In this document: piece after piece, positions 57,320 to 64,000 of the stretch | Layout: the number at the start of each line of letters is the position of its first letter | Position numbering within the stretch: the first letter of the stretch is position 1 | From: Nocardioides faecalis | GTDB lineage: Bacteria > Actinomycetota > Actinomycetes > Propionibacteriales > Nocardioidaceae | Length of the DNA: 64,000 bases | Direction of reading: 5' to 3' | Assembly: GCF_018388425.1 (NCBI RefSeq) | Contig: NZ_CP074406.1 | Span: 1,426,001-1,490,000 of the forward strand | Position numbers and translations under genes: made by a program | Notes under the pieces: generated by a model | What the model saw: the letters and a program-made list of their open reading frames with translations, nothing else | Databases searched by the model: none | What the model was told of the DNA's origin: nothing

Positions 57320-58472
57320 CGGCGAAATCTCCTTCGTAGGCGCGGATCTGGAACTCCTCGAGGGCCATGAACGAGTGCGTGGTGGCCGCCGACTCCTCGG
57401 TGGGGAAGATCAGGGGGTTGTCGACCAGGCTCGGGTCGACCTTCTCCATGGCCTCACGGGCGCCCTTGACCGGGCAGATGTACCAGACGTAGGCCGCGAG
57501 CTTCGCCGCCACCTCCGGCTCGTAGTAGTAGTTGATCCAGGTCTCGGCGTTGGCCTTGTGGGGCGAGAGGTTCGGCACCAGCATGTTGTCCGACCAGATC
57601 ATCTGGCCCTCCTCGGGAGTGACGAAGACGAGGTTCTCGTCCTCGGCTGCGGCGACGTCGCCGGACCAGGCCTCGCAGGCGACGATGTTGCCGGCGGCGA
57701 GGTCCTGGATGTACTCGTTGCCGGTGAAGGCGCGGACCTGTCCGTCGCGCCGGGCCTTGCGCAGCCGCTCCATCGCCCGCTCCCACTCGGCGTCGGTGAA
57801 GTCGGCCGGGTCGGCGCCCTCGGCGAGCAGGGCCAGCCCCATGGTGTCCCGCATCTCGGTGAGCAGCGAGATGCGCCCGCGCAGGTCGGGGCGGCTGAGC
57901 AGCTCGGAGAACGAGCGCACCTCCTTGACCTTCGCCTTGTTGTAGGCGATCCCGGTGAGACCGGTCTGCCAGGGCGCGGAGTAGGTGCGGTCGGGGTCCC
58001 AGCCGACGCCGGTCAGCGAGTCGATCAGGTTGGCGTGCAGGTTGGGCACCTTGGCGGGATCGAGCGGCTGGATCCAGCCGACCTGGATCATCCGGGCCGC
58101 CATCCAGTCGGTCAGCATGAACAGGTCCCGCTCCGAGGACTGGCAGGAGCCCAGCTGGTTGACCACCTTGGCGAAGAACTCCAGGTTGTCGTTGACGTCG
58201 GCGGTGTAGCGCACGTCGATCCCGGTGCGCCGGCTGAACTCGGTCAGCGTGGAGACGTAGTCACCGTCGTCCTCGTCCATGTAGCCGGGCCAGTTGGACA
58301 CGAGCAGGCGCTTGTCGTCGGCTGAGCGGTCCTCGGAGCGGCACTCCTTCGGGTCCTGCTGCCGGTCCGGTGTCGAGAACAGCGGCAGCACGCCCAGGCT
58401 GGCCGCGCCGAACGCGACGCCCGCGCTGCCACGCAGCACCGTCCGTCGGCTGATTCGAGGGTTGCCCGCCAC
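57303..58472 (-). CDS. potD: polyamine-binding protein with Tat signal, PotD/PotF-type
   Basis: 389 residues, GTG 58472 with GGGAGAGG 4-6 nt upstream. The N-terminus is a twin-arginine signal (R-I-S-R-R-T-V-L-R-G, then about 18 hydrophobic residues ending near V-L-P-L-F), so it is exported folded. No lipobox Cys is seen at the cleavage site, so how it stays at the cell surface is unclear. The mature part is a periplasmic-binding-protein fold of the PotD/PotF group: L-L-V-S-N-W-P-G-Y-M near 57, D-L-F-M-L-T-D near 117, W-Q-T-G-L-T-G-I-A-Y-N near 168, and a late W-I-N-Y-Y-Y-E-P. Divergent from the Lrp/AsnC gene. Confidence 0.9.
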   Translation of the reverse strand: MAGNPRISRRTVLRGSAGVAFGAASLGVLPLFSTPDRQQDPKECRSEDRSADDKRLLVSNWPGYMDEDDGDYVSTLTEFSRRTGIDVRYTADVNDNLEFFAKVVNQLGSCQSSERDLFMLTDWMAARMIQVGWIQPLDPAKVPNLHANLIDSLTGVGWDPDRTYSAPWQTGLTGIAYNKAKVKEVRSFSELLSRPDLRGRISLLTEMRDTMGLALLAEGADPADFTDAEWERAMERLRKARRDGQVRAFTGNEYIQDLAAGNIVACEAWSGDVAAAEDENLVFVTPEEGQMIWSDNMLVPNLSPHKANAETWINYYYEPEVAAKLAAYVWYICPVKGAREAMEKVDPSLVDNPLIFPTEESAATTHSFMALEEFQIRAYEGDFADVAGG

Positions 58473-58534
58473 GCGCCTCTCCCTTCCTTTTCGTGATCGT
58501 GGCATGAGACCCGGGGAGCGACAAGCGATTCCGT

Positions 58535-58565
58535 CGAGAGTTGACGTGAATGCAACGGAATCCGT
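58535..58565. promoter_or_regulatory. candidate Lrp/AsnC operator before the regulator and potD genes
   Basis: GCAACGGAATCCGT (58552-58565) matches the site in the aldehyde dehydrogenase/aminotransferase promoter in 13 of 14 positions. A second, inverted copy of the core (GATTCCGT, 58537-58544) lies just upstream. Both are in the 130-bp region between the divergent potD and Lrp/AsnC genes, so the regulator may control itself, transport and catabolism. Confidence 0.6.
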
Positions 58566-58602
58566 ACCTGCGCTTTGCATGGGCGGACAGCAGGCTGGAA
58601 GG

Positions 58603-59073
58603 ATGAGCCAGGTGAAGGCGAAGGCTCCCCAGCTCGATGACGTCTCCAAGCAGATCATCGCCGAGCTGCAGGAGGACGGGCGCCGCTCGTACGCCGCGAT
58701 CGGCAAGGCCGTCGGCCTCTCCGAGGCTGCGGTGCGCCAGCGTGTGCAGCGTCTTGTGGACACCGGTGTGGTCCAGGTGGTCGCGGTGACCGACCCCGTG
58801 GAAGTCGGCTTCGCCCGCCAGGCGATGATCGGGATCAAGGCCTCCGGGGAGCTCGAGCCGATCGCGGACGCCCTCGCCGACATCGCCGAGATCGCCTACG
58901 TCGTGATCACGGCCGGCTCCTACGACTTCCTCGCCGAGGTCGTGTGCGAGAGCGACGACCACCTGCTCGACATCGTCTCTCGGCAGATCCGCACCATCCC
59001 GGGCGTGGTGTCGACCGAGACCCACGTCTACCTGAAGCTGCGCAAGCAGACCTACGCCTGGGGCGTGCGCTAG
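58603..59073 (+). CDS. Lrp/AsnC family transcriptional regulator
   Basis: 156 residues. N-terminal winged helix-turn-helix (I-I-A-E-L-Q-E-D-G-R-R-S-Y-A-A-I-G-K-A-V-G-L-S-E-A-A-V-R-Q-R near 18-47) and C-terminal RAM/effector domain (A-M-I-G-I-K-A-S-G-E near 74, V-I-T-A-G-S-Y-D-F-L near 99, I-P-G-V-V-S-T-E-T near 130). ATG 58603 has CAGGCT exactly 6 nt before it, so a leaderless start is likely. Position beside the polyamine transporter and the shared operator motif make it the probable regulator of polyamine uptake and breakdown; effector could be putrescine, GABA or an amino acid (inference). Confidence 0.93.
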   Translation: MSQVKAKAPQLDDVSKQIIAELQEDGRRSYAAIGKAVGLSEAAVRQRVQRLVDTGVVQVVAVTDPVEVGFARQAMIGIKASGELEPIADALADIAEIAYVVITAGSYDFLAEVVCESDDHLLDIVSRQIRTIPGVVSTETHVYLKLRKQTYAWGVR

Positions 59074-59242
59074 ACCGGCCGCCTGCCCGCTGCCGGCCCA
59101 CTGTCGGCCCGTCAAGTTTCGCGGAAAGCGCGCACGGGAGCCGGACTTCCGTCCTACTTTGAGCCGACACCTCGCGGGGGGCGGCGGTGCTCGATCGGGT
59201 CGCTTGGCGACAAGCGGCCCGGAGCAGGGGGGAAGTTGTGTC

Positions 59243-60529
59243 ATGGAGATCCGGCCTGCACTGAGCCGCACACTGCACCTGATCGCCGAGGGCGTCGTGG
59301 AGTTCTCCGGCTTCCAGGTCGCAGCGGTGAGCCTGGTGGACGGTGCCGACCTGACCACCGTCGCCGTCGTCGGGCTTGAGGACGCCCGTGCCCGGCTGTT
59401 GGGGAGCAGGGTGCCGCGGGACCTGCTCGTCCGCGAGCTCGAGCCTGCGAGCACCTGGGGGGCGCTGTGCTTCCTGCCTGCCGAGCGGTCCCGGGGCAAC
59501 CTGGAGCCGTTCGGCCGGACGCCGCCGCTGCCGCGCAGCCGTGACCCCGAGGCATGGGACCCGGGCGACCTGTTGTGCGGCCTGCTCCGGGACGACGACG
59601 GTCAGGTGCGGGGGGTGCTGACGGTGGACATGCCCCGTGACGGCCTGCGTCCCGGGCTCGAGCAGCGACACATCCTGCAGCGCTACGTCCGGTTCGCCGA
59701 ACGAGCCATGTCGGTGGAGCTGGAGCGCGGTGCCGCCGAGGAACGCATGGAGCGCGAGCACGCCATAGCCGAGTACCGACGCCGCCTGCTGGACGGCCTC
59801 TCGCACGAGCTGCGCAGCTCGACGGCAGCCATCGAGTTCACCGTCGCCCTGCTGCGCCGGCGCCTGCCGTCGACCGGAGCGGCCGGCGAGGTCGTCGACA
59901 GGTTGACCCTGGACGCCCAGCGGCTCGGTGCGGTGGTGGAGGACATGAGCGCCCTGGTGCGGCTCGCGCAGCAGGACCGGCCACTCACGCGCCGCCCCGT
60001 CGAGCTCGCGGCGGTGGTGCACCGGGCGGTGGCCGCGCACGAGGTCGCGGCGAGGCTCTCGGACGTCGGGGTGCTCGTCACCGCCGACGACGGCGTCGTG
60101 GTGGCCGGCGACGAGGAGGACCTCGCGCGGATGGTCTCGAACCTGGTGTGCAACGCCATCACGTACAGCCACCGAGGGGGTCAGGTCCGCGTCGACCTCG
60201 TCGCGCGGAGGGAGCCCGACAGGATCGAACCGGCCGTGGTGGTGCTGCGCGTCGCCGACGCCGGGATCGGGATCGCGCCGCAGGACCGCCGTCACCTGTT
60301 CCAGGAGTCCTTCCGCAGCGACGCGCCCGAGGTGCAGGCGCGCCCCGGCGCCGGCCTGGGCCTGGCCGTCGTCGAGAAGGTGGTCCGTCAGCACGGCGGC
60401 CTGATCGACATCGAGTCGTTACCGGGGCAGGGGACCGTCGTGGAGGTCCTGCTGCCCTCCGCGGCGCTCGCCGCCGGTCAGGAGAACGATCCCGAAGGCC
60501 CTCCATGGATGAGCCGGGCGTCCTCATGA
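59243..60529 (+). CDS. sensor histidine kinase with N-terminal GAF-like domain
   Basis: 428 residues, no TM helix. Residues 1-165 form a GAF-like sensor (L-I-A-E-G-V-V-E-F-S-G-F-Q-V-A-A-V-S-L-V near 13, R-G-V-L-T-V-D near 127). Then follow a HisKA helix with the phospho-acceptor His188 in L-S-H-E-L-R-S-S, an N-box M-V-S-N-L-V-C-N-A near 297, G1 V-A-D-A-G-I-G-I near 340 and G2 G-A-G-L-G-L-A near 370. The kinase should be active. No response regulator gene is adjacent, so it is an orphan. The next gene, a paralogue, overlaps its 3' end by 25 nt. Confidence 0.88.
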   Translation: MEIRPALSRTLHLIAEGVVEFSGFQVAAVSLVDGADLTTVAVVGLEDARARLLGSRVPRDLLVRELEPASTWGALCFLPAERSRGNLEPFGRTPPLPRSRDPEAWDPGDLLCGLLRDDDGQVRGVLTVDMPRDGLRPGLEQRHILQRYVRFAERAMSVELERGAAEERMEREHAIAEYRRRLLDGLSHELRSSTAAIEFTVALLRRRLPSTGAAGEVVDRLTLDAQRLGAVVEDMSALVRLAQQDRPLTRRPVELAAVVHRAVAAHEVAARLSDVGVLVTADDGVVVAGDEEDLARMVSNLVCNAITYSHRGGQVRVDLVARREPDRIEPAVVVLRVADAGIGIAPQDRRHLFQESFRSDAPEVQARPGAGLGLAVVEKVVRQHGGLIDIESLPGQGTVVEVLLPSAALAAGQENDPEGPPWMSRASS

Positions 60530-61806
60530 GCTGGTGGGTCGGGGGTGCGGACCTGCAGCTCAACCCCGCGGTACGACGTACCGTCCGGCTCATCGCCGAG
60601 GGGGTCGTCGAGTTTGTCGGCTTCCGGGTGGCGGTGATCAGCCTGGTCGACGACGAGCACCTGCAGGTGGTCGCCATCCTGGGGCCGGAGGAGGCGGTGC
60701 GGAGGCTGTCGGGGATCCGCATCCCGCTCGCGGAGCTGTACGACGAGCTCGACGCCGCGGAGAGCTGGGGCTCGCTTCGCTTCCTTCCCGCCGGGGACGA
60801 CGCGGCGTCGGCCACGCGGATCGGGCCCCAGCGCCTCGATCTCTTCGTCCCGGTGCGGGTCGCCGACGCCTGGCAGCCCGCCGACCGGCTGCGCGGGTTG
60901 TTGCGCGACGACCGTGGCCGGCTCCGTGGGGTGTTGTCGGTGGACCTCCCGGTCGACGGGCTCAGGCCCGGCGCCCCGCAGCTCCAGACGTTGGAGGCCT
61001 ACGTCCGGCTCGCCGAGCGGGCCCTGGTCACCGAGCTCGAGCGGGGGGTGATCGAGATCCAGGTGGCGCGGGACCACGTGGTCGCGGCCGACCGGCTCGA
61101 GCTGGTCTCGGCGCTGGCGCGGGTGCTGCGCGGTGCGGGCGACGCGATCGGCGACTCCGTCGACGCCGTCCGCGCCCTGGTCCCCGCCACCGACGACAGC
61201 GGCGCCGCGCTGGACCTCCTGCGGCGCGCGGTCGACCGGGTCCGACGGGTCGCCGACAGCGTGACGACGCTGGCCCGGCTCGAGGAGCCGCAGCGCGCGC
61301 GCCGCCTGAGCCGGGTGGACCTGGCGACGGTGGTGCGCGAGGCCGTCACGCTGCTCCTGCCCGTCGCTCAGCACCAGCAGGTGCGGGTGCACACGCGCCT
61401 TCGGGGCCCGGTGTGGCTGCTGGGCGACCCGGAGGACCTGCACCAGATGGTGTCCAACCTGGTGTCGAACGCGATCAAGTACTCCGACGCCGACGGCCGG
61501 GTCACCGTGGGCCTCGCGGTGCGCGAGGGTCCGGACGGCACGGCGGACGGCGCCCGCACGGCGGTGCTCACCGTCGAGGACGAGGGCATCGGCATCCCCG
61601 AAGCGGACCTCGGCCGGGTGTTCGAGGAGCTCTACCGGGGCACGCTGCCCGAGGTCGGGGCCCGGCAGGGCACGGGCCTGGGCCTGGCGATCGCACGACG
61701 GGTCGCCACCGAGCACGGCGCGCAGATCCGGGTCGACTCCGAGGTCGGCCGGGGCACGACCTTCGTGGTCGAGCTGCCCCTGGACCGACCAGACCCCGCG
61801 GCCTGA
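60505..61806 (+). CDS. paralogous sensor kinase without phospho-acceptor histidine
   Basis: 433 residues from ATG 60505; ATG 60526 (ATGA overlap) is an alternative. It is a close paralogue of the preceding kinase: the same GAF-like domain (L-I-A-E-G-V-V-E-F-V-G-F-R-V-A-V-I-S-L-V), and the same ATPase domain with N-box M-V-S-N-L-V-S-N-A near 318, V-E-D-E-G-I-G-I near 357 and G-T-G-L-G-L-A near 391. In the HisKA helix, however, the segment aligned with L-S-H-E-L-R reads L-A-R-V-L-R, so the acceptor His is Arg206. It may be a pseudokinase partner that binds ATP and heterodimerises with the first kinase. Confidence 0.85.
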   Translation: MDEPGVLMSWWVGGADLQLNPAVRRTVRLIAEGVVEFVGFRVAVISLVDDEHLQVVAILGPEEAVRRLSGIRIPLAELYDELDAAESWGSLRFLPAGDDAASATRIGPQRLDLFVPVRVADAWQPADRLRGLLRDDRGRLRGVLSVDLPVDGLRPGAPQLQTLEAYVRLAERALVTELERGVIEIQVARDHVVAADRLELVSALARVLRGAGDAIGDSVDAVRALVPATDDSGAALDLLRRAVDRVRRVADSVTTLARLEEPQRARRLSRVDLATVVREAVTLLLPVAQHQQVRVHTRLRGPVWLLGDPEDLHQMVSNLVSNAIKYSDADGRVTVGLAVREGPDGTADGARTAVLTVEDEGIGIPEADLGRVFEELYRGTLPEVGARQGTGLGLAIARRVATEHGAQIRVDSEVGRGTTFVVELPLDRPDPAA

Positions 61807-61902
61807 ACGCCTGATAGATCACGTCCCCGGCGCAGGGTGAAGCCGTCGGATCGGGGTACCCGTCGTTCCAGCCGGATGCTCCGGCGCACGAATGGGGGAG
61901 AC

Positions 61903-64000
61903 GTGTCAGACACCGTCAAGACGTGGCCGGGCTCGGCCTATCCGCTCGGGGCGACCTTCGACGGCAGCGGCACCAATTTCGCGCTGTTCAGTGAGGTCGC
62001 CGAGCGGGTCGAGCTCTGCCTGTTCGACGAGGACGCGGACGGACGGCGCAGCGAGACCCGGGTGGAGCTGACCGAGGTGGACGGCTACGTGTGGCACGCC
62101 TACCTGCCGGAGGTGCAGCCGGGCCAGCGCTACGGCTACCGGGTGCACGGACCCTGGGACCCCGCCAACGGGCTGCGCTGCAACCCGAACAAGCTGCTGC
62201 TGGACCCCTACGCCAAGGCGACGTCCGGCGAGATCGACTGGCACCCGTCGCTGTTCGGCTACGACTTCGACGAGCCGGACACCCGCAACGACGAGGACTC
62301 CGCGGAGCGGATGATGCTCGCAGTGGTGATCAACCCGTTCTTCGACTGGGAAGGCGACCGGTCCCCGCGCACGCCGTACGCCGAGACGGTGGTCTACGAG
62401 GCGCACGTCAAGGGCCTGACGATGACCCACCCGGACGTGCCGGAAGAGCTGCGCGGCACGTACGCCGGCTTGGCGCACCGCTCGGTGGTGGAGCACCTGG
62501 TCAAGCTCGGCGTGACCGCGGTCGAGCTGATGCCGGTGCACCAGTTCGTCCACGACGACGTGCTGCTGCAGCGCGGGCTGCGCAACTACTGGGGCTACAA
62601 CACCATCGGCTTCTTCGCCCCGCACGCCGGCTACACCTCCGCCACCTCGGTGCCCGGCTACCAGGTGCAGGAGTTCAAGGCGATGGTCAAGACGCTGCAC
62701 GAGGCCGGCATCGAGGTCATCCTCGACGTCGTCTACAACCACACCGCGGAGGGCAACCACCTCGGCCCGACGCTGAGCATGAAGGGCATCGACAACCCGG
62801 CGTACTACCGGCTCGTCGACGACGACAAGCAGTACTACATGGACTACACCGGCACCGGGAACTCCCTCAACGCCGGCAGCCCGCACTCGCTGCAGCTGAT
62901 CATGGACTCGCTGCGCTACTGGGTCACCGAGATGCACGTCGACGGCTTCCGGTTCGACCTCGCCTCCGCGCTGGCGCGCGAGTTCTACGACGTCGACCGG
63001 CTGGCGACGTTCTTCGAGCTCGTGCAGCAGGACCCGGTGGTCAGCCAGGTGAAGCTGATCGCCGAGCCGTGGGACGTCGGCCCCGGCGGCTACCAGGTCG
63101 GCAACTTCCCGCCGCAGTGGACGGAGTGGAACGGCGCCTATCGCGACACGGTGCGCGACTTCTGGCGCGGCGAGCCGAACGTCGGCGAGCTCGCGAGCCG
63201 CCTGGCCGGCTCGGCCGACCTCTACGAGCACTCCGGCCGGCGCCCGGTGGCCAGCATCAACTTCGTCACCGCCCACGACGGGTTCACGCTGCGTGACCTG
63301 GTCTCTTATGAGAACAAGCACAACGAGGCCAACGGCGAGGACGGCCGCGACGGCGCCGACGACAACCGGTCGTGGAACCACGGCGTCGAGGGGCCCACCG
63401 ACGACCCGGCCATCAACGAGGCACGCGCCCGCGACCAGCGCAACCTGCTGGCCACCCTGCTGCTCAGCCAGGGCGTGCCGATGATCCTGCACGGCGACGA
63501 GCTCGGCCGCACCCAGCACGGCAACAACAACACCTATGCGCAGGACTCCGAGCTGAGCTGGATCGACTGGGACCGGGTGGACCGTCCGCTCTGCGAGTTC
63601 GTCAGCGAGCTCGCCCGGCTGCGCCGCGAGCACCCGTCCCTGCGTCGGCAGCGGTTCTTCACCGGCACCACGGTGCGCACGGGGGAGGGGGAGCGGCTCA
63701 ACGACATCGTCTGGCTGCACCCCGAGGGCAGGCCGATGGACGACGGCGACTGGACGAGCGGCCTGCGCACGCTGGGCATGTACCTCAACGGCGACGGCAT
63801 CGCCGGTCGTGACCGGCAGGGCCATCCGATCCACGACGACCACTTCCTGGTGTTCTTCAACGGCGGCGACGAGGTGCCGGCGATGCTGCCCGAGGCGGAG
63901 TACAGCGAGCGGTGGCAGGTCGTGCTCGACACGTCCGGCACCTGCGACGTCGAGAAGCCGCTGGAGGCGGGCCAGATGCTGCCGCTGCCCCACCGCAGCG
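61903..64000 (+). CDS. glgX: glycogen debranching enzyme GlgX, 3' end cut off
   Basis: 699 residues visible; the gene runs out of the window. GTG 61903 has GGGGGAG 6 nt upstream. N-terminal CBM48-type domain ([18 protein letters not shown] near 13-30), then a GH13 barrel: D-V-V-Y-N-H-T near 278 (region I), D-G-F-R-F-D near 347 with the nucleophilic Asp (region II), I-A-E-P-W-D near 386 with the acid/base Glu (region III) and F-V-T-A-H-D near 455 (region IV). GlgX/isoamylase-type enzymes cleave alpha-1,6 branches of glycogen, or of maltodextrins trimmed by phosphorylase. In actinobacteria it is often found next to treY and treZ, which may lie beyond the right edge. Confidence 0.95.
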   Translation, partial: MSDTVKTWPGSAYPLGATFDGSGTNFALFSEVAERVELCLFDEDADGRRSETRVELTEVDGYVWHAYLPEVQPGQRYGYRVHGPWDPANGLRCNPNKLLLDPYAKATSGEIDWHPSLFGYDFDEPDTRNDEDSAERMMLAVVINPFFDWEGDRSPRTPYAETVVYEAHVKGLTMTHPDVPEELRGTYAGLAHRSVVEHLVKLGVTAVELMPVHQFVHDDVLLQRGLRNYWGYNTIGFFAPHAGYTSATSVPGYQVQEFKAMVKTLHEAGIEVILDVVYNHTAEGNHLGPTLSMKGIDNPAYYRLVDDDKQYYMDYTGTGNSLNAGSPHSLQLIMDSLRYWVTEMHVDGFRFDLASALAREFYDVDRLATFFELVQQDPVVSQVKLIAEPWDVGPGGYQVGNFPPQWTEWNGAYRDTVRDFWRGEPNVGELASRLAGSADLYEHSGRRPVASINFVTAHDGFTLRDLVSYENKHNEANGEDGRDGADDNRSWNHGVEGPTDDPAINEARARDQRNLLATLLLSQGVPMILHGDELGRTQHGNNNTYAQDSELSWIDWDRVDRPLCEFVSELARLRREHPSLRRQRFFTGTTVRTGEGERLNDIVWLHPEGRPMDDGDWTSGLRTLGMYLNGDGIAGRDRQGHPIHDDHFLVFFNGGDEVPAMLPEAEYSERWQVVLDTSGTCDVEKPLEAGQMLPLPHRS

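Overview
The window is a continuous stretch of very GC-rich chromosome in which nearly every third codon position is G or C. Gene content and order point to an actinobacterium of the Nocardioidaceae type: glnA2-glnE, the DUF5998/phosphatase/thymidine kinase block, a two-domain NadE, several genes that look leaderless with a TANNNT box 6-7 nt before the start codon, and an actinobacterial-style SOS box. Nocardioides is the most likely genus, but this is inferred from gene content and no rRNA is present. I see no tRNA, rRNA, CRISPR array, insertion sequence or prophage.

Layout. 1-6.3 kb: end of a GNAT/acyl-CoA-synthetase fusion, DUF5998, a phosphatase-like gene, tdk, a hexapeptide acetyltransferase with a (QPAT)n tail, a secreted PQQ-type sugar dehydrogenase and panB. 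6.5-8.5 kb: nadE. 8.7-13.1 kb: a translationally coupled trio (PLP decarboxylase, membrane GGDEF-EAL protein, LuxI/FeeM-like acyltransferase candidate). 13.2-17.6 kb: glnA-glnE. 17.7-24.9 kb: mntP, a PAS-PAS-GGDEF-EAL protein, an acyl-CoA dehydrogenase/MpaB-family pair under a divergent TetR regulator with a perfect palindromic operator, and a MASE1-GGDEF protein. 25-33 kb: a zinc-ribbon SDR, an OsmC/flavin monooxygenase operon, a homocysteine synthase/CoA-binding pair, a 5'-3' exonuclease and a succinyl-CoA:acetate CoA-transferase. 33.2-36.3 kb: an SOS-box gene for a LexA/UmuD-like domain without its catalytic Ser, a glutathionyl-hydroquinone-reductase-like protein, an EEP-family enzyme and a DHFR-like reductase.

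36.3-48.7 kb is the most unusual region. An NrtR-like degenerate Nudix regulator is divergent, across a perfect palindrome, from an operon of a TY-Chap/YbjN-like protein and an ADP-ribosylglycohydrolase fused to a C-X5-R phosphatase domain. A GTPase meets this operon tail to tail. Next comes a JetA-JetB-JetC (Wadjet/MksBEF) operon with a small membrane protein where the JetD nuclease would be expected, then a macro-domain ADP-ribose hydrolase and a four-TM protein.

48.7-59.1 kb is a polyamine uptake and catabolism locus: FAD oxidoreductase, saccharopine-dehydrogenase-like protein, aminoaldehyde dehydrogenase, class III aminotransferase, PotABCD-type ABC transporter and an Lrp/AsnC regulator. 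The motif GCAACGRAATCCGT occurs both in the catabolic divergent promoter and in front of the regulator, suggesting one autoregulated regulon. 59.2-61.8 kb carries two tandem paralogous sensor kinases, the second without its phospho-acceptor histidine. The window ends inside glgX.
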